NCBI GenBank assembly: GCA_035457705.1
Contig: DATIBD010000028.1
Coordinates: 29,719 to 93,718 of the forward strand
Length of the DNA stretch: 64,000 nt
Origin: DASPGQ01 sp035457705
GTDB lineage: Bacteria; Acidobacteriota; Vicinamibacteria; Marinacidobacterales; SMYC01
Direction of reading: 5' to 3'
Below, piece after piece: positions 1 through 9,346 of the stretch (the stretch's first letter is position 1; the number at the start of each line of letters is the position of its first letter). Both the position numbers and the translations under genes were made by a program. Below the pieces are notes generated by a model, which ran no database searches, was not told the DNA's origin, and saw only the letters and a program-made list of their open reading frames with translations.

Positions 1-1461
1 GCGTTCGGCTACGACGACCTCGCGGTGGGGCTCCATTATCTGAAGCTCGTCCTCGCCATGGTGGCCGTGGGAGGAGCTCTGGGAGTTCCTCTCGGCGTCT
101 GGCTCGGGCGTGCTCTCACCACGTTGTACGCGGACTACTTTCGCTTCCCCGTCTATCAGTTCCAGTCGGCGGGAAGGCAGGCGTTTCTCGCCCTCCTCGT
201 CACCGTGGCGGCCGCAGTCGTGGGCGCTCTCGCCGCGGTATCGAAGGCGGTCAAGCTTCCTCCTGCCGAAGCGATGCGACCGGAGCCGCCCGGCCGGTTC
301 CGGGCGGGAATCTGGGAGCGTTCCGGGCTTCTGCGCTATGTCTCCGTTCCCAGTCGAATCATCCTGCGAAACGTGGGGCGTCGGCCGGGGCGGACGGTTC
401 TCTCCGTTCTCGCTATCTCGTTGGCGGTGATGATTCTCGTCGTCGGCAGGTACTTCCTCGACGCCATCAACACTTTGGTCGACGTGCACTTCCGCGTCGT
501 GCAGCGCGAGCAGATCGCGATCGTCTTCAACCGGCCCCAGCCCGAGCGGGCACGGCTGGAGCTCGCGAGCCTCCCGGGCGTCCCCCGCGCGGAAACGTTT
601 CGCGCCGTACCGGTGCGGCTCGCCTTCGGACATCGGGAGCGCCGGACGGCGCTTCTGGGGCTTCCGCAGGAAGGCGAGCTTCGCCGCCTCATCGATCGCG
701 ATGCGCGGCAGCATCCTCTCCCCGAAGATGGAGTGGCGCTTACCACCCATCTCGCCGACTCGCTTGGCGTCCGGTTGTCGGACCGGCTGCTGGTCGAAGT
801 CCTCGAAGGGGAGCGCCCGGTTCGCTTCGTCCCCGTCAACGCCCTCGTCGACGAGCTCCTCGGTGAAGCCGTCTACATGGAGCGCCGGGCGCTCAATCAA
901 TTCCTCCGCGAAGGCGGGACGGTTTCCGGCGCTTTCCTGTCAGTGGACGAAGAGGAAGAGGATCACCTCTATCGGACGCTGAAACGGATGCCGGCGGTGA
1001 GCGGCGTATCGCTCCGGGAAACGGTCCTGCGCGGCTTCGACGAGACCCTTGGAAGGACGCTAGGTGTCTTCACCACCGTGCTCATCCTCTTCGCGACCGT
1101 CATCGCCTTCGGAGTCGTCTACAATGGAGCGCGCGTGGCGCTATCGGAACGAGGACACGAGCTGGCGAGCTTGCGGGTGCTCGGGTTCACGCGGTCGGAA
1201 GTCACGTGGATGCTCCTCGGCGAACAGGCGTCGATCGTGACCGCCGCGATTCCCATCGGCTGTGCCGTGGGCTACGGCGTCTCGGCCCTGCTCGCGCTCG
1301 CCTATGACACCGAGCTCTTCCGCTTGCCCCTCGTCATCACCCCCAGCTCTTACGCCTTTGCCTTCGTCGTCATCACCGTTGCATCCTTCGTGTCGGGCAT
1401 CATAGTCCGCCGCCGGATCCACCTACTCGATCTCGTCGCCGCCCTGAAGACGCGGGAATGA
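1..1461 (+). CDS. ABC transporter permease, FtsX/MacB type (5' truncated)
   Basis: The frame is open from the first base of the window, so the N-terminal part lies upstream; a GTG at 25 is internal and not the true start. What remains is the C-terminal part of a large two-FtsX-domain permease. It shows the end of a first FtsX domain (hydrophobic segments near residues 15-40 and 55-80), a transmembrane helix near 135, a soluble periplasmic MacB-like domain (about 145-345), and a final FtsX domain with three helices (about 355-475). Such permeases work with an ATPase to move lipids, lipoproteins or small molecules across the envelope. A HlyD-type adaptor follows 12 bases later, which suggests a MacAB-like efflux unit. 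The ATPase is not in the window. Confidence 0.85.
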   Translation, partial: AFGYDDLAVGLHYLKLVLAMVAVGGALGVPLGVWLGRALTTLYADYFRFPVYQFQSAGRQAFLALLVTVAAAVVGALAAVSKAVKLPPAEAMRPEPPGRFRAGIWERSGLLRYVSVPSRIILRNVGRRPGRTVLSVLAISLAVMILVVGRYFLDAINTLVDVHFRVVQREQIAIVFNRPQPERARLELASLPGVPRAETFRAVPVRLAFGHRERRTALLGLPQEGELRRLIDRDARQHPLPEDGVALTTHLADSLGVRLSDRLLVEVLEGERPVRFVPVNALVDELLGEAVYMERRALNQFLREGGTVSGAFLSVDEEEEDHLYRTLKRMPAVSGVSLRETVLRGFDETLGRTLGVFTTVLILFATVIAFGVVYNGARVALSERGHELASLRVLGFTRSEVTWMLLGEQASIVTAAIPIGCAVGYGVSALLALAYDTELFRLPLVITPSSYAFAFVVITVASFVSGIIVRRRIHLLDLVAALKTRE

Positions 1462-1473
1462 GGTAATCACCCG

Positions 1474-2673
1474 GTGAAGAAGGCGCTCAAGATCGCGCTC
1501 GCCATCGCCGTCGCCACAAGCGCCCTGTACCTGCTCCTTCGGCCGCAGCCGGTTGAAGTGGAGACCGAATTCGTCAGCCGCGGTCTCCTCCGCGTCACCG
1601 TGGATGAGGAGGGTCGGACCCGAGTGCACGACCACTTTCTGCTTGCCGCGCCAGTCGCGGGAAAGCTCCTGCGAATCGAGCTCCACGAGGGCGACTGGGT
1701 GCAGCCGGACGCGGTGATGGCTCGGCTCCAGCCCGTGCCTCTCGACGAGCGGGCGAGGAGCCAGGCCGAGGCGCGACTCGCTGCGGCCATCGCGGCGAAG
1801 CAGGCATCCGACGCGCGATGGAAACAGGCGCGGGCGAACCTCGAGCAGGCCGTTCGCACGCGGGCGCGGACCGATTCCCTCGCCGCCGAGGGCCTCAAGT
1901 CGGCGCGGGATCAGGAAGAGGACCGACTCCGGGAGACGACGGCATCGAGGGATCTGGAAGCGGCGGAGTTCGCGGTACAGGTCGCGCGCTATGAAGTGGA
2001 GGCCGCTCGAGCCGCTCTGCTGGAGGGCGGGCGCATCGCCCCGGATGGCGACGACAGTCGCCCCGATACCGCGTTACGCGCGATCCGATCGCCGGTGTCG
2101 GGGCGGGTGTTTCGCATCTTCACCCGGAGCGAGCAGGTGGTCGCCGCGGGGACGCCCCTTCTGGAGATTGGCGATACGTCGGCGCTCGAAGTGGTCGTGG
2201 ACGTCCTCTCCTCCGATGCCGTTCGGGTCAAGCCGGGGGCGATGATGCTGATCGAGGACTGGGGCGGCGACGAGACTCTTCTCGCCCGCGTGCGCACGGT
2301 CGAGCCCTCGGCGTTCAGCAAGGTCTCCGCTCTCGGTGTGGAGGAGCAGCGGGTGAACGTGATCGGTGATTTCCTCAACCCGCCGGAGAGGCTGGGAGAC
2401 GGCTACCGGGTCGAAGCGCGTATCGTGATCTGGGAAGGAGAGGACGTGGTGAAGGTCCCCACCAGCGCTCTGTTCCGGAACGGCGACGCCTGGGGTGTGT
2501 TCGTCATCGAGAACGGAAAGGCCCGTTTTCGCCGGGTTGAGATCGGCCACCGCAACTTTCGCGAGAGTCAAGTGCTCGACGGGCTCGCCGAAGGCGAGGA
2601 GTGCGTTCTCTATCCTTCCGACCAGCTGAGAGACGGCGTCGTCGTGGCTCGAATCCGTCCCAAGAGCGGCTGA
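1474..2673 (+). CDS. HlyD/MacA-type periplasmic adaptor protein
   Basis: A 399-residue membrane-fusion protein. An N-terminal signal anchor (residues 4-24) is followed by the first half of a lipoyl-like domain (PVAGKLLRIELHEGDWVQ, near residue 60). An alanine- and arginine-rich coiled-coil hairpin spans about 90-190, then comes the second lipoyl half (RSPVSGRVFRI), a beta-barrel and a membrane-proximal domain. Adaptors of this family join an inner-membrane transporter to an outer-membrane channel. The gene starts with GTG 12 bases after the upstream permease, so the two are probably one operon. Neither an outer-membrane TolC-like gene nor an ATPase follows; the next gene is convergent. The family is clear; the substrate is not. 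Confidence 0.88.
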   Translation: MKKALKIALAIAVATSALYLLLRPQPVEVETEFVSRGLLRVTVDEEGRTRVHDHFLLAAPVAGKLLRIELHEGDWVQPDAVMARLQPVPLDERARSQAEARLAAAIAAKQASDARWKQARANLEQAVRTRARTDSLAAEGLKSARDQEEDRLRETTASRDLEAAEFAVQVARYEVEAARAALLEGGRIAPDGDDSRPDTALRAIRSPVSGRVFRIFTRSEQVVAAGTPLLEIGDTSALEVVVDVLSSDAVRVKPGAMMLIEDWGGDETLLARVRTVEPSAFSKVSALGVEEQRVNVIGDFLNPPERLGDGYRVEARIVIWEGEDVVKVPTSALFRNGDAWGVFVIENGKARFRRVEIGHRNFRESQVLDGLAEGEECVLYPSDQLRDGVVVARIRPKSG

Positions 2674-2855
2674 GCTCTCGACTCTCCAGCTGACGCTCCG
2701 CTCGCCCCAGCCAATTCGCCGATGGCCGAGCTTGGGCGCGCGCGCAAGCGCCATTCTCCCGTACGGAGCTCGAAAGTCGGCCAGGCTATTCGATACCTCG
2801 TCGACATCGAAGGCGCGTACCGGGAGCTCGCCCGACCGTAGGGCGCTCGAGAGCT

Positions 2856-4250
2856 TCAGCGCCGGTTGATCAGGAACTCCTGGACCTTGCCGTCCTTCGA
2901 CCGGTAGAGGATCGCCTGGGCCGGGGTCGCCCCGATCGAGAGGCGGAAGCTCGCGACCTCCATCTCACCGCGCTCCCGCAAGCCCACGAGCTCAAGCCCG
3001 CTCACTTCCCCGAGCCCCTGGAGCGAGGCGGCGGCCGTCCGGAGCCGCTCCGGGGTGAGATAGATTCGGTACTCCTCGCCGAGCGCTTCGCGATCGAGGC
3101 TGCCGCGGCGGAGCTGCTCGAGGAGCGCCGACGCGACCTCGAGCGCCGGCGGGCCCGCGATGCCGGGAAGCCTCGCCGAGCGCGGGAGCAGCTTCGCCAG
3201 GATGGCGTCGGGTACGTCGCCCAAGGCGGCGAAGTCGACGCTCGCGAGGAGCACCACCGCGGATCGAGTGGACGGCACGAAAGCGTTGCTGGCGACGAAG
3301 CCGCTGAGCGCGCCCCCGTGGGAGAGCACCGCCGCTCCGCCCATCGAGCGGATCCGGAGCCCGCAGCCGTAGTCGCTCGAGCTTCCGTCCGAAAGCCGGC
3401 GCGGAGTGGTCATCGCAGCGTACGACTCTTTCGATACGATCTTCCCGTCCATGAGCGCAAGATCCCAGGCGAGTAGATCCTTCGGCGTGGACCAGATCCC
3501 GCCCGCGGCGCCGATCCATCCGTCCCCTTCCGCGATGGCGGGCTCGGGAGACGCGAGGGCGAACGACGTGTAACCCTGGGCGAGCCCGGGCTCGCTGCGC
3601 TGCGGCTCGTACCGGGTGTAGTGCATGCCCAGTGGATCGAAGATGCGCCGCGAAAGGAAGCTCTCGAAGGACTCGCCGCTCACCCGCTCGACCACTCGGC
3701 CCAGCATCAAGTAGCCGGTGTTGCTGTAGGAGTAGCGGCTTCCCGGTTCGAAATCCAGGGGGCGCGAGCCGTACTCTCGGATGACGTCATCGCTCGGGCG
3801 GGGCCGCGCCATGTCCCGGTGGACGAAATCGAGCGGGTAGTAGTCCCGATACCCCGAAACGTGCTGACCCAGATCGAGGAGCGTGATGTCGGAGGCCCGC
3901 GTGAGCCCGGGGAAGTACTTTGCCACCCTCTCATCCATCGCGAGTTTTCCCTCTTCCACCAGAAGGAGCGCCGCGGCGCAGGTGAACTCCTTCGTGACCG
4001 AGCCCACCGCGAGGAGGGTCTCGGGTGTGAGCAGCTCACCCGTCGCGAGCGAGCTCACCCCGTATGCCTTCGCCAGAATCACCCGGCCTTCGTGCATGAC
4101 GCCGACCGAAAGCCCGGGGATGTGCTTCTCCCTCACGACGCGTGCGAGCTCGGCGTCCAGCGTGGCCAGGTCCAGGGGCTGCGCGGACGGCTTCATGGGT
4201 CGGATGAGAAGGATCAGAGCGGCGAGGACTGCAATCGCTGACGGTTTCAT
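2856..4250 (-). CDS. Exported serine hydrolase, beta-lactamase/class C penicillin-binding-like
   Basis: A 464-residue protein with a short N-terminal signal sequence, then a full class C beta-lactamase/DD-peptidase fold. The active-site motifs are visible: S84-V-T-K87 (SxxK nucleophile), Y175-S-N (YxN) and a late HGG (LSHGGALSGF). The roughly 100 C-terminal residues form an extra lipocalin-like domain common in this family. Members include esterases, D-aminopeptidases and DD-carboxypeptidases, and the sequence does not decide between them. A GAGGA Shine-Dalgarno lies 7 bases before the ATG. The gene sits 76 bases downstream of the OPT transporter gene on the same strand. It could therefore supply small peptides or amides for uptake, but this link is inference. 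Confidence 0.85.
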   Translation of the reverse strand: MKPSAIAVLAALILLIRPMKPSAQPLDLATLDAELARVVREKHIPGLSVGVMHEGRVILAKAYGVSSLATGELLTPETLLAVGSVTKEFTCAAALLLVEEGKLAMDERVAKYFPGLTRASDITLLDLGQHVSGYRDYYPLDFVHRDMARPRPSDDVIREYGSRPLDFEPGSRYSYSNTGYLMLGRVVERVSGESFESFLSRRIFDPLGMHYTRYEPQRSEPGLAQGYTSFALASPEPAIAEGDGWIGAAGGIWSTPKDLLAWDLALMDGKIVSKESYAAMTTPRRLSDGSSSDYGCGLRIRSMGGAAVLSHGGALSGFVASNAFVPSTRSAVVLLASVDFAALGDVPDAILAKLLPRSARLPGIAGPPALEVASALLEQLRRGSLDREALGEEYRIYLTPERLRTAAASLQGLGEVSGLELVGLRERGEMEVASFRLSIGATPAQAILYRSKDGKVQEFLINRR

Positions 4251-4326
4251 GGAATTTCCTCAGGAGGAGATTCTATTTCATCCGCTCGAACGATCGAGGA
4301 AGCGTCGAGCCGGAAGACTCGTATCT

Positions 4327-5922
4327 CTATTTGAGCTTCAGCGTCGCGACGCCGAAGCTCGTGAGAGCGCTTCCGGCTATGAAGCCGCCGGCGAGGACGT
4401 ACATGGGGCTCTCCGCTCGCTCGCCATACCGGCGGGTGAGGAAGAAGCGAACGGCGAGAGAGATCATGGCGGTCCAGCCGGCTGCGGGAAAGCGGATGAG
4501 CAGCCCGGTGGCGAAGAGAACACCGAGCTGCCGCGCCGGACCGCCAAGCGCCTGGAGGAGCGCGCCCGGTACGGCCCAGAGCAGGAGCGCCTTCGCCAGG
4601 GACGGGCTCGCGCCGGCTTCGATGGTCGCGGCGGCGACTCGATCCCACGGCGGGAAGAGGTCCCGCTCGAAATAGCTCGCGTGGAAAAAAAGGACTGCGA
4701 GCGCGGCGACCGCGATGCCGAGGAGCTCGGCTTCGAACTGCGCCCGCCGACCCTCTCGCTCGTACTCGGGATCCGCTCCGCGTCCTCGGAGGATGAACCC
4801 CGCCTTCAGGTCGTAGCCCATGTCGGCGAAGGCGGGGCCGGTCGACGCGGTGAAGCCTACGAGAAAGGCGAGAGGAAGCGGTGGAAAGCCGAGGGCCATG
4901 CCGATGAGCAGAAAAATCAGAGCGGTGGCGAAGGCGGGAAACCATCCCGAGTGCATGGCGGCGATCCCGACGATGAGCTCGGAAACGATGGCGGCGGTCG
5001 CGGCGAAGAGCACGAACCCAGCAAGCATGAGGGTGGACATTTCGGTGGTGAGCCCGGCGATCGCGGCCATCACGGAGGCGGCGAGGCAGTAGGCGCCGTA
5101 CCCCTGGATCAGCGTGCGCCCGATCCCGGGGGCGCCGGCGGCGGCTGAAGGCATCCGCTCGCGCAGCACCGCGACTCCGATCTGCACGACGGCGACGAGC
5201 CCCGCGCCGATCATGAAGCCGTGAGGAACGTAGCCCTCTTCAATGTCGATCCCGGCCACCGGATGGGCGTAGCCGCGAACGATGAGCCCGAGGCCGAACA
5301 TGAGGAGCGCCCAGATGTTCCCGATCCAGCAGACTCCGAACACATCCATGGGGATCCCGAACGGATGTCCGAGCGCTCCCAGCGTACCTCCGGCGGCGAG
5401 GAGCGCGGCCCGCTTTCCTCCCCGGTCGCCGGCGATGAGGCACTCGGCGGTGGCGACTCCCGAGGGCCACAATCCTTCAGCGGGAAAGAGGCGGGTGCCG
5501 AAGAGTCGAAACAGGATGGTCGCATCGATGACGACCCCGGCAACCGCACCGACCATCATCGCCGGGAGCAGGTCGACCCGCCCGAGGAGCCAGAGCACTC
5601 CCACCGGAAGCAGGATTCCGTTCGCGCCTCCGAACGTCGCCGCCGAGATCACCGTTTGCATCAAGTTCTGACGGCCGAGATCGCGGAAGTGGGTGAAGAC
5701 TGAGAGCGGAATCCGTGAGAGCCCGATGGTGAAGATGGCGGCGATGATCGAGCTGTTGGGGGTGATCCCGACGCGAGTCAGGAGCTCGAGGCCGATGACG
5801 GTGCCGAGAACGGCGAACAGGACGCCGAGGACGAGGTTCGAAGGCTCGAAGATCGACGGGTGGGAACGCCTTTTCTCCGAGGAGGGCATGCGGCGTAAGA
5901 CTACTCGAACTTCTGGAGGCAT
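4327..5922 (-). CDS. OPT-family oligopeptide/metal-chelate transporter
   Basis: A 531-residue polytopic membrane protein with about 14 hydrophobic segments. It shows the OPT-family hallmark NLMQTVISAATFGGAN near residue 85 and a glycine/proline-rich FPAEGLWPSGVATAE segment near 165. OPT transporters import short peptides, modified peptides or metal chelates using the proton gradient. The gene begins 18 bases after the AroM-like gene, so the two form a minus-strand operon. They face DUF917 and hydantoinase genes, a grouping known for OPT loci. No Shine-Dalgarno precedes the chosen ATG, and a second ATG at 5889 is possible. The substrate is inferred to be a cyclic amide or modified dipeptide. 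Confidence 0.85.
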   Translation of the reverse strand: MPPEVRVVLRRMPSSEKRRSHPSIFEPSNLVLGVLFAVLGTVIGLELLTRVGITPNSSIIAAIFTIGLSRIPLSVFTHFRDLGRQNLMQTVISAATFGGANGILLPVGVLWLLGRVDLLPAMMVGAVAGVVIDATILFRLFGTRLFPAEGLWPSGVATAECLIAGDRGGKRAALLAAGGTLGALGHPFGIPMDVFGVCWIGNIWALLMFGLGLIVRGYAHPVAGIDIEEGYVPHGFMIGAGLVAVVQIGVAVLRERMPSAAAGAPGIGRTLIQGYGAYCLAASVMAAIAGLTTEMSTLMLAGFVLFAATAAIVSELIVGIAAMHSGWFPAFATALIFLLIGMALGFPPLPLAFLVGFTASTGPAFADMGYDLKAGFILRGRGADPEYEREGRRAQFEAELLGIAVAALAVLFFHASYFERDLFPPWDRVAAATIEAGASPSLAKALLLWAVPGALLQALGGPARQLGVLFATGLLIRFPAAGWTAMISLAVRFFLTRRYGERAESPMYVLAGGFIAGSALTSFGVATLKLK

Positions 5923-5940
5923 TCGATGATGCGGGAGCGC

Positions 5941-6588
5941 TCAGTCCAAAACCTGGGCCACCGCGCCGGCCACCATGCGGCGGGCGAGCAGGACGGGCTT
6001 TCCCGTTGCCTCCGCCATCCGGGTCCGCATCGCTTCGGTGTAGCCCATGCAGTGAAGGACGATGACGCTCGCGCCCGCGAGCTCAGGCGCCGCTTCCTCG
6101 AACCGATCTCCCGAGTAGGGAGAGGCGTGGCTCACGAATGGAGCGTCCCTGGCAACGTCGCTTCTCTGTTCCTCCCGCGGCACGAGAACTCCCACCGCGG
6201 CGCCGAGTGCCGCCGCGGTGTGGTCCACGATCGCCTGGGCTTCGAGAACGAGCTTCCCTGATCGAAGGCCGGGGACCCGGCCGGTGCAAAGCAGAACGAG
6301 AAAGTCCAGGCTCTCGCGCTCGAGCTCGGACACCATTTCCTGGATGCGCCGGTGGACCCAATCGGCGCCGAGGGTCACCTCCGTTCCGCCCCGGAGCCGT
6401 GTCACGAGACGCTGCTCTCCTCGCTTCGGAGCGAGGCTCTCGATCTCGGCTCGGGCGAGCCCGTCGAGAGCGCCGCGCTGCAGGACATCGAGCCGGTTCC
6501 GGTGCTCCCACCAGGGGCGCATCTCGTCGACGATGTCGTCGCGCGGTGACTGCCCGATGGTGAGGAACGCCGCGCGTTTCGCAACCAC
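5941..6588 (-). CDS. AroM family protein
   Basis: About 215 residues from a GTG start. The family signature lies near the N-terminus (AAFLTIGQSPRDDIVDEM), followed by an alpha/beta fold with a conserved cysteine (VLLCTG) and a C-terminal HCMGYTEAMR segment. AroM proteins resemble the aspartate/hydantoin racemase superfamily; the biochemical role is not established. I chose GTG 6588 because family members begin just before this motif. An ATG at 6615 would overlap the divergent DUF917 start. The gene is followed by the OPT transporter 18 bases later. A racemase-like role on an imported cyclic amide or amino acid would fit the neighbours, but that is inference. Confidence 0.8.
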   Translation of the reverse strand: MVAKRAAFLTIGQSPRDDIVDEMRPWWEHRNRLDVLQRGALDGLARAEIESLAPKRGEQRLVTRLRGGTEVTLGADWVHRRIQEMVSELERESLDFLVLLCTGRVPGLRSGKLVLEAQAIVDHTAAALGAAVGVLVPREEQRSDVARDAPFVSHASPYSGDRFEEAAPELAGASVIVLHCMGYTEAMRTRMAEATGKPVLLARRMVAGAVAQVLD

Positions 6589-6613
6589 GTTGGAAAGAGT
6601 AGCATAGCGATCC

Positions 6614-7699
6614 ATGGCGAACACGCGCGCCATCACGCTCGACGAGATCGAGTCCCTCGCCGTCGGCGCCTGGATCCTGGGCGCGGGCGGGGGCGGCAAT
6701 CCCTACCACTCGCTTCTGAACCTGCGGGAGCTCTTCCGCCGCGAACGGAGCTTCGAGCTTCTCGACCCGATGGCGCTCGCCGATGACGACTGGGTGGCCG
6801 TGGTCTCGAACATGGGAGCTCCCCTGGTGGGCGAGGAGCGCCTCCAGTCGCCCGAGACGGCGGCGAAAGCCGTCGAGATGATGGAGGGCTTCCTCGGCGT
6901 TTCCTTCCGCGGGATCATGGCCGTCGAGGTGGGAGGCTCGAACGCCCTCCAGCCGTTTCTCGCCTCCTCCACGCGCAACCTCCCCGTCGTCGACGCCGAC
7001 GCGATGGGCCGCGCCTTTCCCGAGGCCCAGATGACGAGCTTCGCCATCGGCGGCCTCCGGCCCTATCCCTTGACCCTCGCCGACATCCGCGACAACGGCG
7101 TCATCGTGTCGCGCGCGGCGAACTGGAAGTGGATGGAGAGGCTCTCCCGGAAGGCCTGTACCGAAGTGGGCTCCATGGCCGCCACCTGCAAGGCGCCCCG
7201 CACCGGGAGGGAAGTTAAGGAGTGGGGAATCCTGTACACGACGACGAAAGCGATTCGCATCGGAAACGTGGTCCGCGAGGCCCGGAGGCGGCACGACGAT
7301 CCCATCGACGCGCTCGTCGCCGCCGAGAGCGGAAAGATTCTCTTCCGGGGCAAGGTGAAAGGCGTCGAGCGGCGCACGACCGAGGGCTTTCTTCGCGGCT
7401 TCGCGGAGATCGCCGGGCTCGACTCCGACCGAGGGAGCGTCTTCCGTCTCGAGTTTCAGAACGAATGGGCGGTCGGGACACTCGACGGCGAAGTGCGGGT
7501 CACCGTGCCCGACATCATCTGCGTCATCGACACGATCTCAGGAGAGGCGGTGGGAACGGAGACGATGCGCTACGGCCAGAGGATCACGATCGTGGCGCTC
7601 GCCGCTCCGCCCGTCCTCCTCACCAGGGCGGGACTCGAGTACGTCGGACCGCGAGCCTTCGGCTACGACATCGACTTCCGATCCGTGTTCGAGGCATGA
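6614..7699 (+). CDS. DUF917 / S-methyl-thiohydantoin desulfurase-like protein
   Basis: A 361-residue cytoplasmic protein with the family's N-terminal glycine motif (GAWILGAGGGGNPYHS, residues 17-32) and the later AVEVGGSNALQPF segment near 98. The family (S-Me-THD N- and C-terminal domains) is almost always encoded next to HyuA-type hydantoinases and is thought to act on hydantoin or thiohydantoin rings. Its stop overlaps the ATG of the hydantoinase gene by four bases (ATGA), so translation is coupled. The start lies only 25 bases from the divergent AroM start with no Shine-Dalgarno, so its promoter must lie inside the neighbouring coding sequence. Confidence 0.85.
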   Translation: MANTRAITLDEIESLAVGAWILGAGGGGNPYHSLLNLRELFRRERSFELLDPMALADDDWVAVVSNMGAPLVGEERLQSPETAAKAVEMMEGFLGVSFRGIMAVEVGGSNALQPFLASSTRNLPVVDADAMGRAFPEAQMTSFAIGGLRPYPLTLADIRDNGVIVSRAANWKWMERLSRKACTEVGSMAATCKAPRTGREVKEWGILYTTTKAIRIGNVVREARRRHDDPIDALVAAESGKILFRGKVKGVERRTTEGFLRGFAEIAGLDSDRGSVFRLEFQNEWAVGTLDGEVRVTVPDIICVIDTISGEAVGTETMRYGQRITIVALAAPPVLLTRAGLEYVGPRAFGYDIDFRSVFEA

Positions 7700-9231
7700 G
7701 GCGCATCGGAATCGACGTCGGCGGGACCAACACCGACGCGGTGCTGGTCGAGAACGATCGGGTCGTCCGCTCAGTCAAGACGCCGACGACCCAAGACGTG
7801 ACGTCGGGAATCATGCGTGCTCTCGCGAGCCTCCACGAGGGCGGCGTTCGGGAACCGCTCGACGCCGTCATGATCGGGACGACGCACTTCACCAACGCCG
7901 TCGTCCAGAGGCGGGAGCTCTCGCGAGTGGCGGCGGTGCGAATTGGCCTTCCGGCGAGCGCGTCTCTTCCTCCGTTCGTCGACTGGCCGCGGGACCTGGC
8001 CGAGGTCGTTCGCGGCGAAGTCTTCCAGCTCGAGGGCGGGCACGAGGTCGACGGCCGGCCCATCGTGCCGTTCGACGAAAAGGGAGCGAGGGGCGCGGCC
8101 CGGCGCATCCGCGAGCTCGGGCTGCGCTCGGTCGGAGTGACGAGCGTCTTTTCGCCCCTCGCCCCCGACTGCGAGGATCGGGCGCTCGCGATCCTGCGGG
8201 AAGAGTGCGAGGACGTGGACGTCACGCTTTCGAAAGACGTGGGGCGGATCGGGATCCTCGGCCGGGAGAACGCGACCCTCCTGAACGCCGCCATCATCGA
8301 GCTCGCTCGCAGGACCACGCGGGCGTTCACCGAAGCGCTCCGCCGCAGCGGCATCGAAGCACCTCTCTACCTGACCCAAAACGACGGGACGGTCTCGCGC
8401 GCCGAGCTCGCCGAGAAGTTTCCCATCTACAGTTTCGCCTCCGGCCCCACCAACAGCATGAGAGGCGCCGCCCTTCTCTCCGGTCTCTCCGAGGCTCTCG
8501 TGGTCGACGTGGGCGGGACGACGAGCGACGTCGGCTGCCTCAAGGCGGGGTTTCCCCGCGAAGCGAACAACGTCGTCGAAATCGGCGGCGTACGCACGCT
8601 CTTCCGCATGCCCGACCTTTTGTCGGTGGGCCTCGGAGGAGGGAGCCTGGTCGAGGACGGAGCCGACGTCCGGGTGGGACCGCGAAGCGTCGGTTACCAG
8701 ATCACGGAAGAAGCGCTCGTCTTCGGGGGCGATCGCGTGACAGCGACGGACATCGCGGTGGCAGCGGGTTTGGTGGAGCTCGGCGACCGCGCGCGGGCAA
8801 AAGGACTTCCGGCCGAGCTCGTTCGCAAGGCCCGGGCGTGGATGGCGGCCATGATCGAGGAAGCGGTCGACCGGATGAAGACGGGCGCAGCGCCCGAGCC
8901 TCTCGTCGCCGTGGGAGGCGGGGCGTTTCTCGTTCCTGGACGGATTCCGGGAATTTCCGAAGTCGTTCACGTCGTGCACCAGGGGGTAGCGAACGCCGTG
9001 GGCGCCGCCTTGGCCCAGGTGTGCGGGGAAGTGGACCAGGTGTTCAGCGGGATCGGCCGCGCTGATGCGATCGACCGGGCGATGGCGCTCGCCCGCGAGC
9101 GAGCGGTGGAAGCGGGAGCCGACGAGGAAACGCTCGAAGTCGTCGACGTCGAAGACCTTCCTCTCGCTTACCTTCCGGGAGAGGCGCGCCGCGTGCGAGC
9201 GCGGGTCGTGGGCGATGTCTTCAAGGGGTAA
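7696..9231 (+). CDS. Hydantoinase/oxoprolinase family protein (HyuA type)
   Basis: A 511-residue protein starting at the ATG that overlaps the previous stop. The open frame continues upstream to 7222, but that part has no family similarity. The N-terminal hydantoinase A domain begins with an actin/ASKHA-like phosphate loop, GIDVGGTNTD (residues 5-14). A second loop, VVDVGGTTSDVG, lies near 270, followed by GLGGGSLVEDG. These ATP-grasping folds open cyclic amides (hydantoins, 5-oxoproline, caprolactam) with ATP hydrolysis. Most relatives are longer or need a HyuB partner, which is absent here. With DUF917, AroM and OPT next door, the protein probably acts on an imported cyclic amide. Confidence 0.87.
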   Translation: MRRIGIDVGGTNTDAVLVENDRVVRSVKTPTTQDVTSGIMRALASLHEGGVREPLDAVMIGTTHFTNAVVQRRELSRVAAVRIGLPASASLPPFVDWPRDLAEVVRGEVFQLEGGHEVDGRPIVPFDEKGARGAARRIRELGLRSVGVTSVFSPLAPDCEDRALAILREECEDVDVTLSKDVGRIGILGRENATLLNAAIIELARRTTRAFTEALRRSGIEAPLYLTQNDGTVSRAELAEKFPIYSFASGPTNSMRGAALLSGLSEALVVDVGGTTSDVGCLKAGFPREANNVVEIGGVRTLFRMPDLLSVGLGGGSLVEDGADVRVGPRSVGYQITEEALVFGGDRVTATDIAVAAGLVELGDRARAKGLPAELVRKARAWMAAMIEEAVDRMKTGAAPEPLVAVGGGAFLVPGRIPGISEVVHVVHQGVANAVGAALAQVCGEVDQVFSGIGRADAIDRAMALARERAVEAGADEETLEVVDVEDLPLAYLPGEARRVRARVVGDVFKG

Positions 9232-9346
9232 GGCGGGCCTTCAAAAATATCACCGTCGGACATGCACTGAGGGCGAAGACACGGCGGATCATCCTCATCG
9301 CTCCCAGGTCTTCGCCGCGGCCGCTCCTGAGGTAAGTTACGCGGGG

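Noticed and set aside
2722..2841. A 39-codon plus-strand frame between the HlyD and serine hydrolase genes
   Set aside because: It has no Shine-Dalgarno and no recognisable family; I consider it chance or a worn gene end.
7222..7695. In-frame extension of the hydantoinase gene upstream of ATG 7696
   Set aside because: It overlaps most of the 3' half of the DUF917 gene and has no hydantoinase features; the ATGA overlap and the GIDVGGTNTD start near the ATG give the true beginning.
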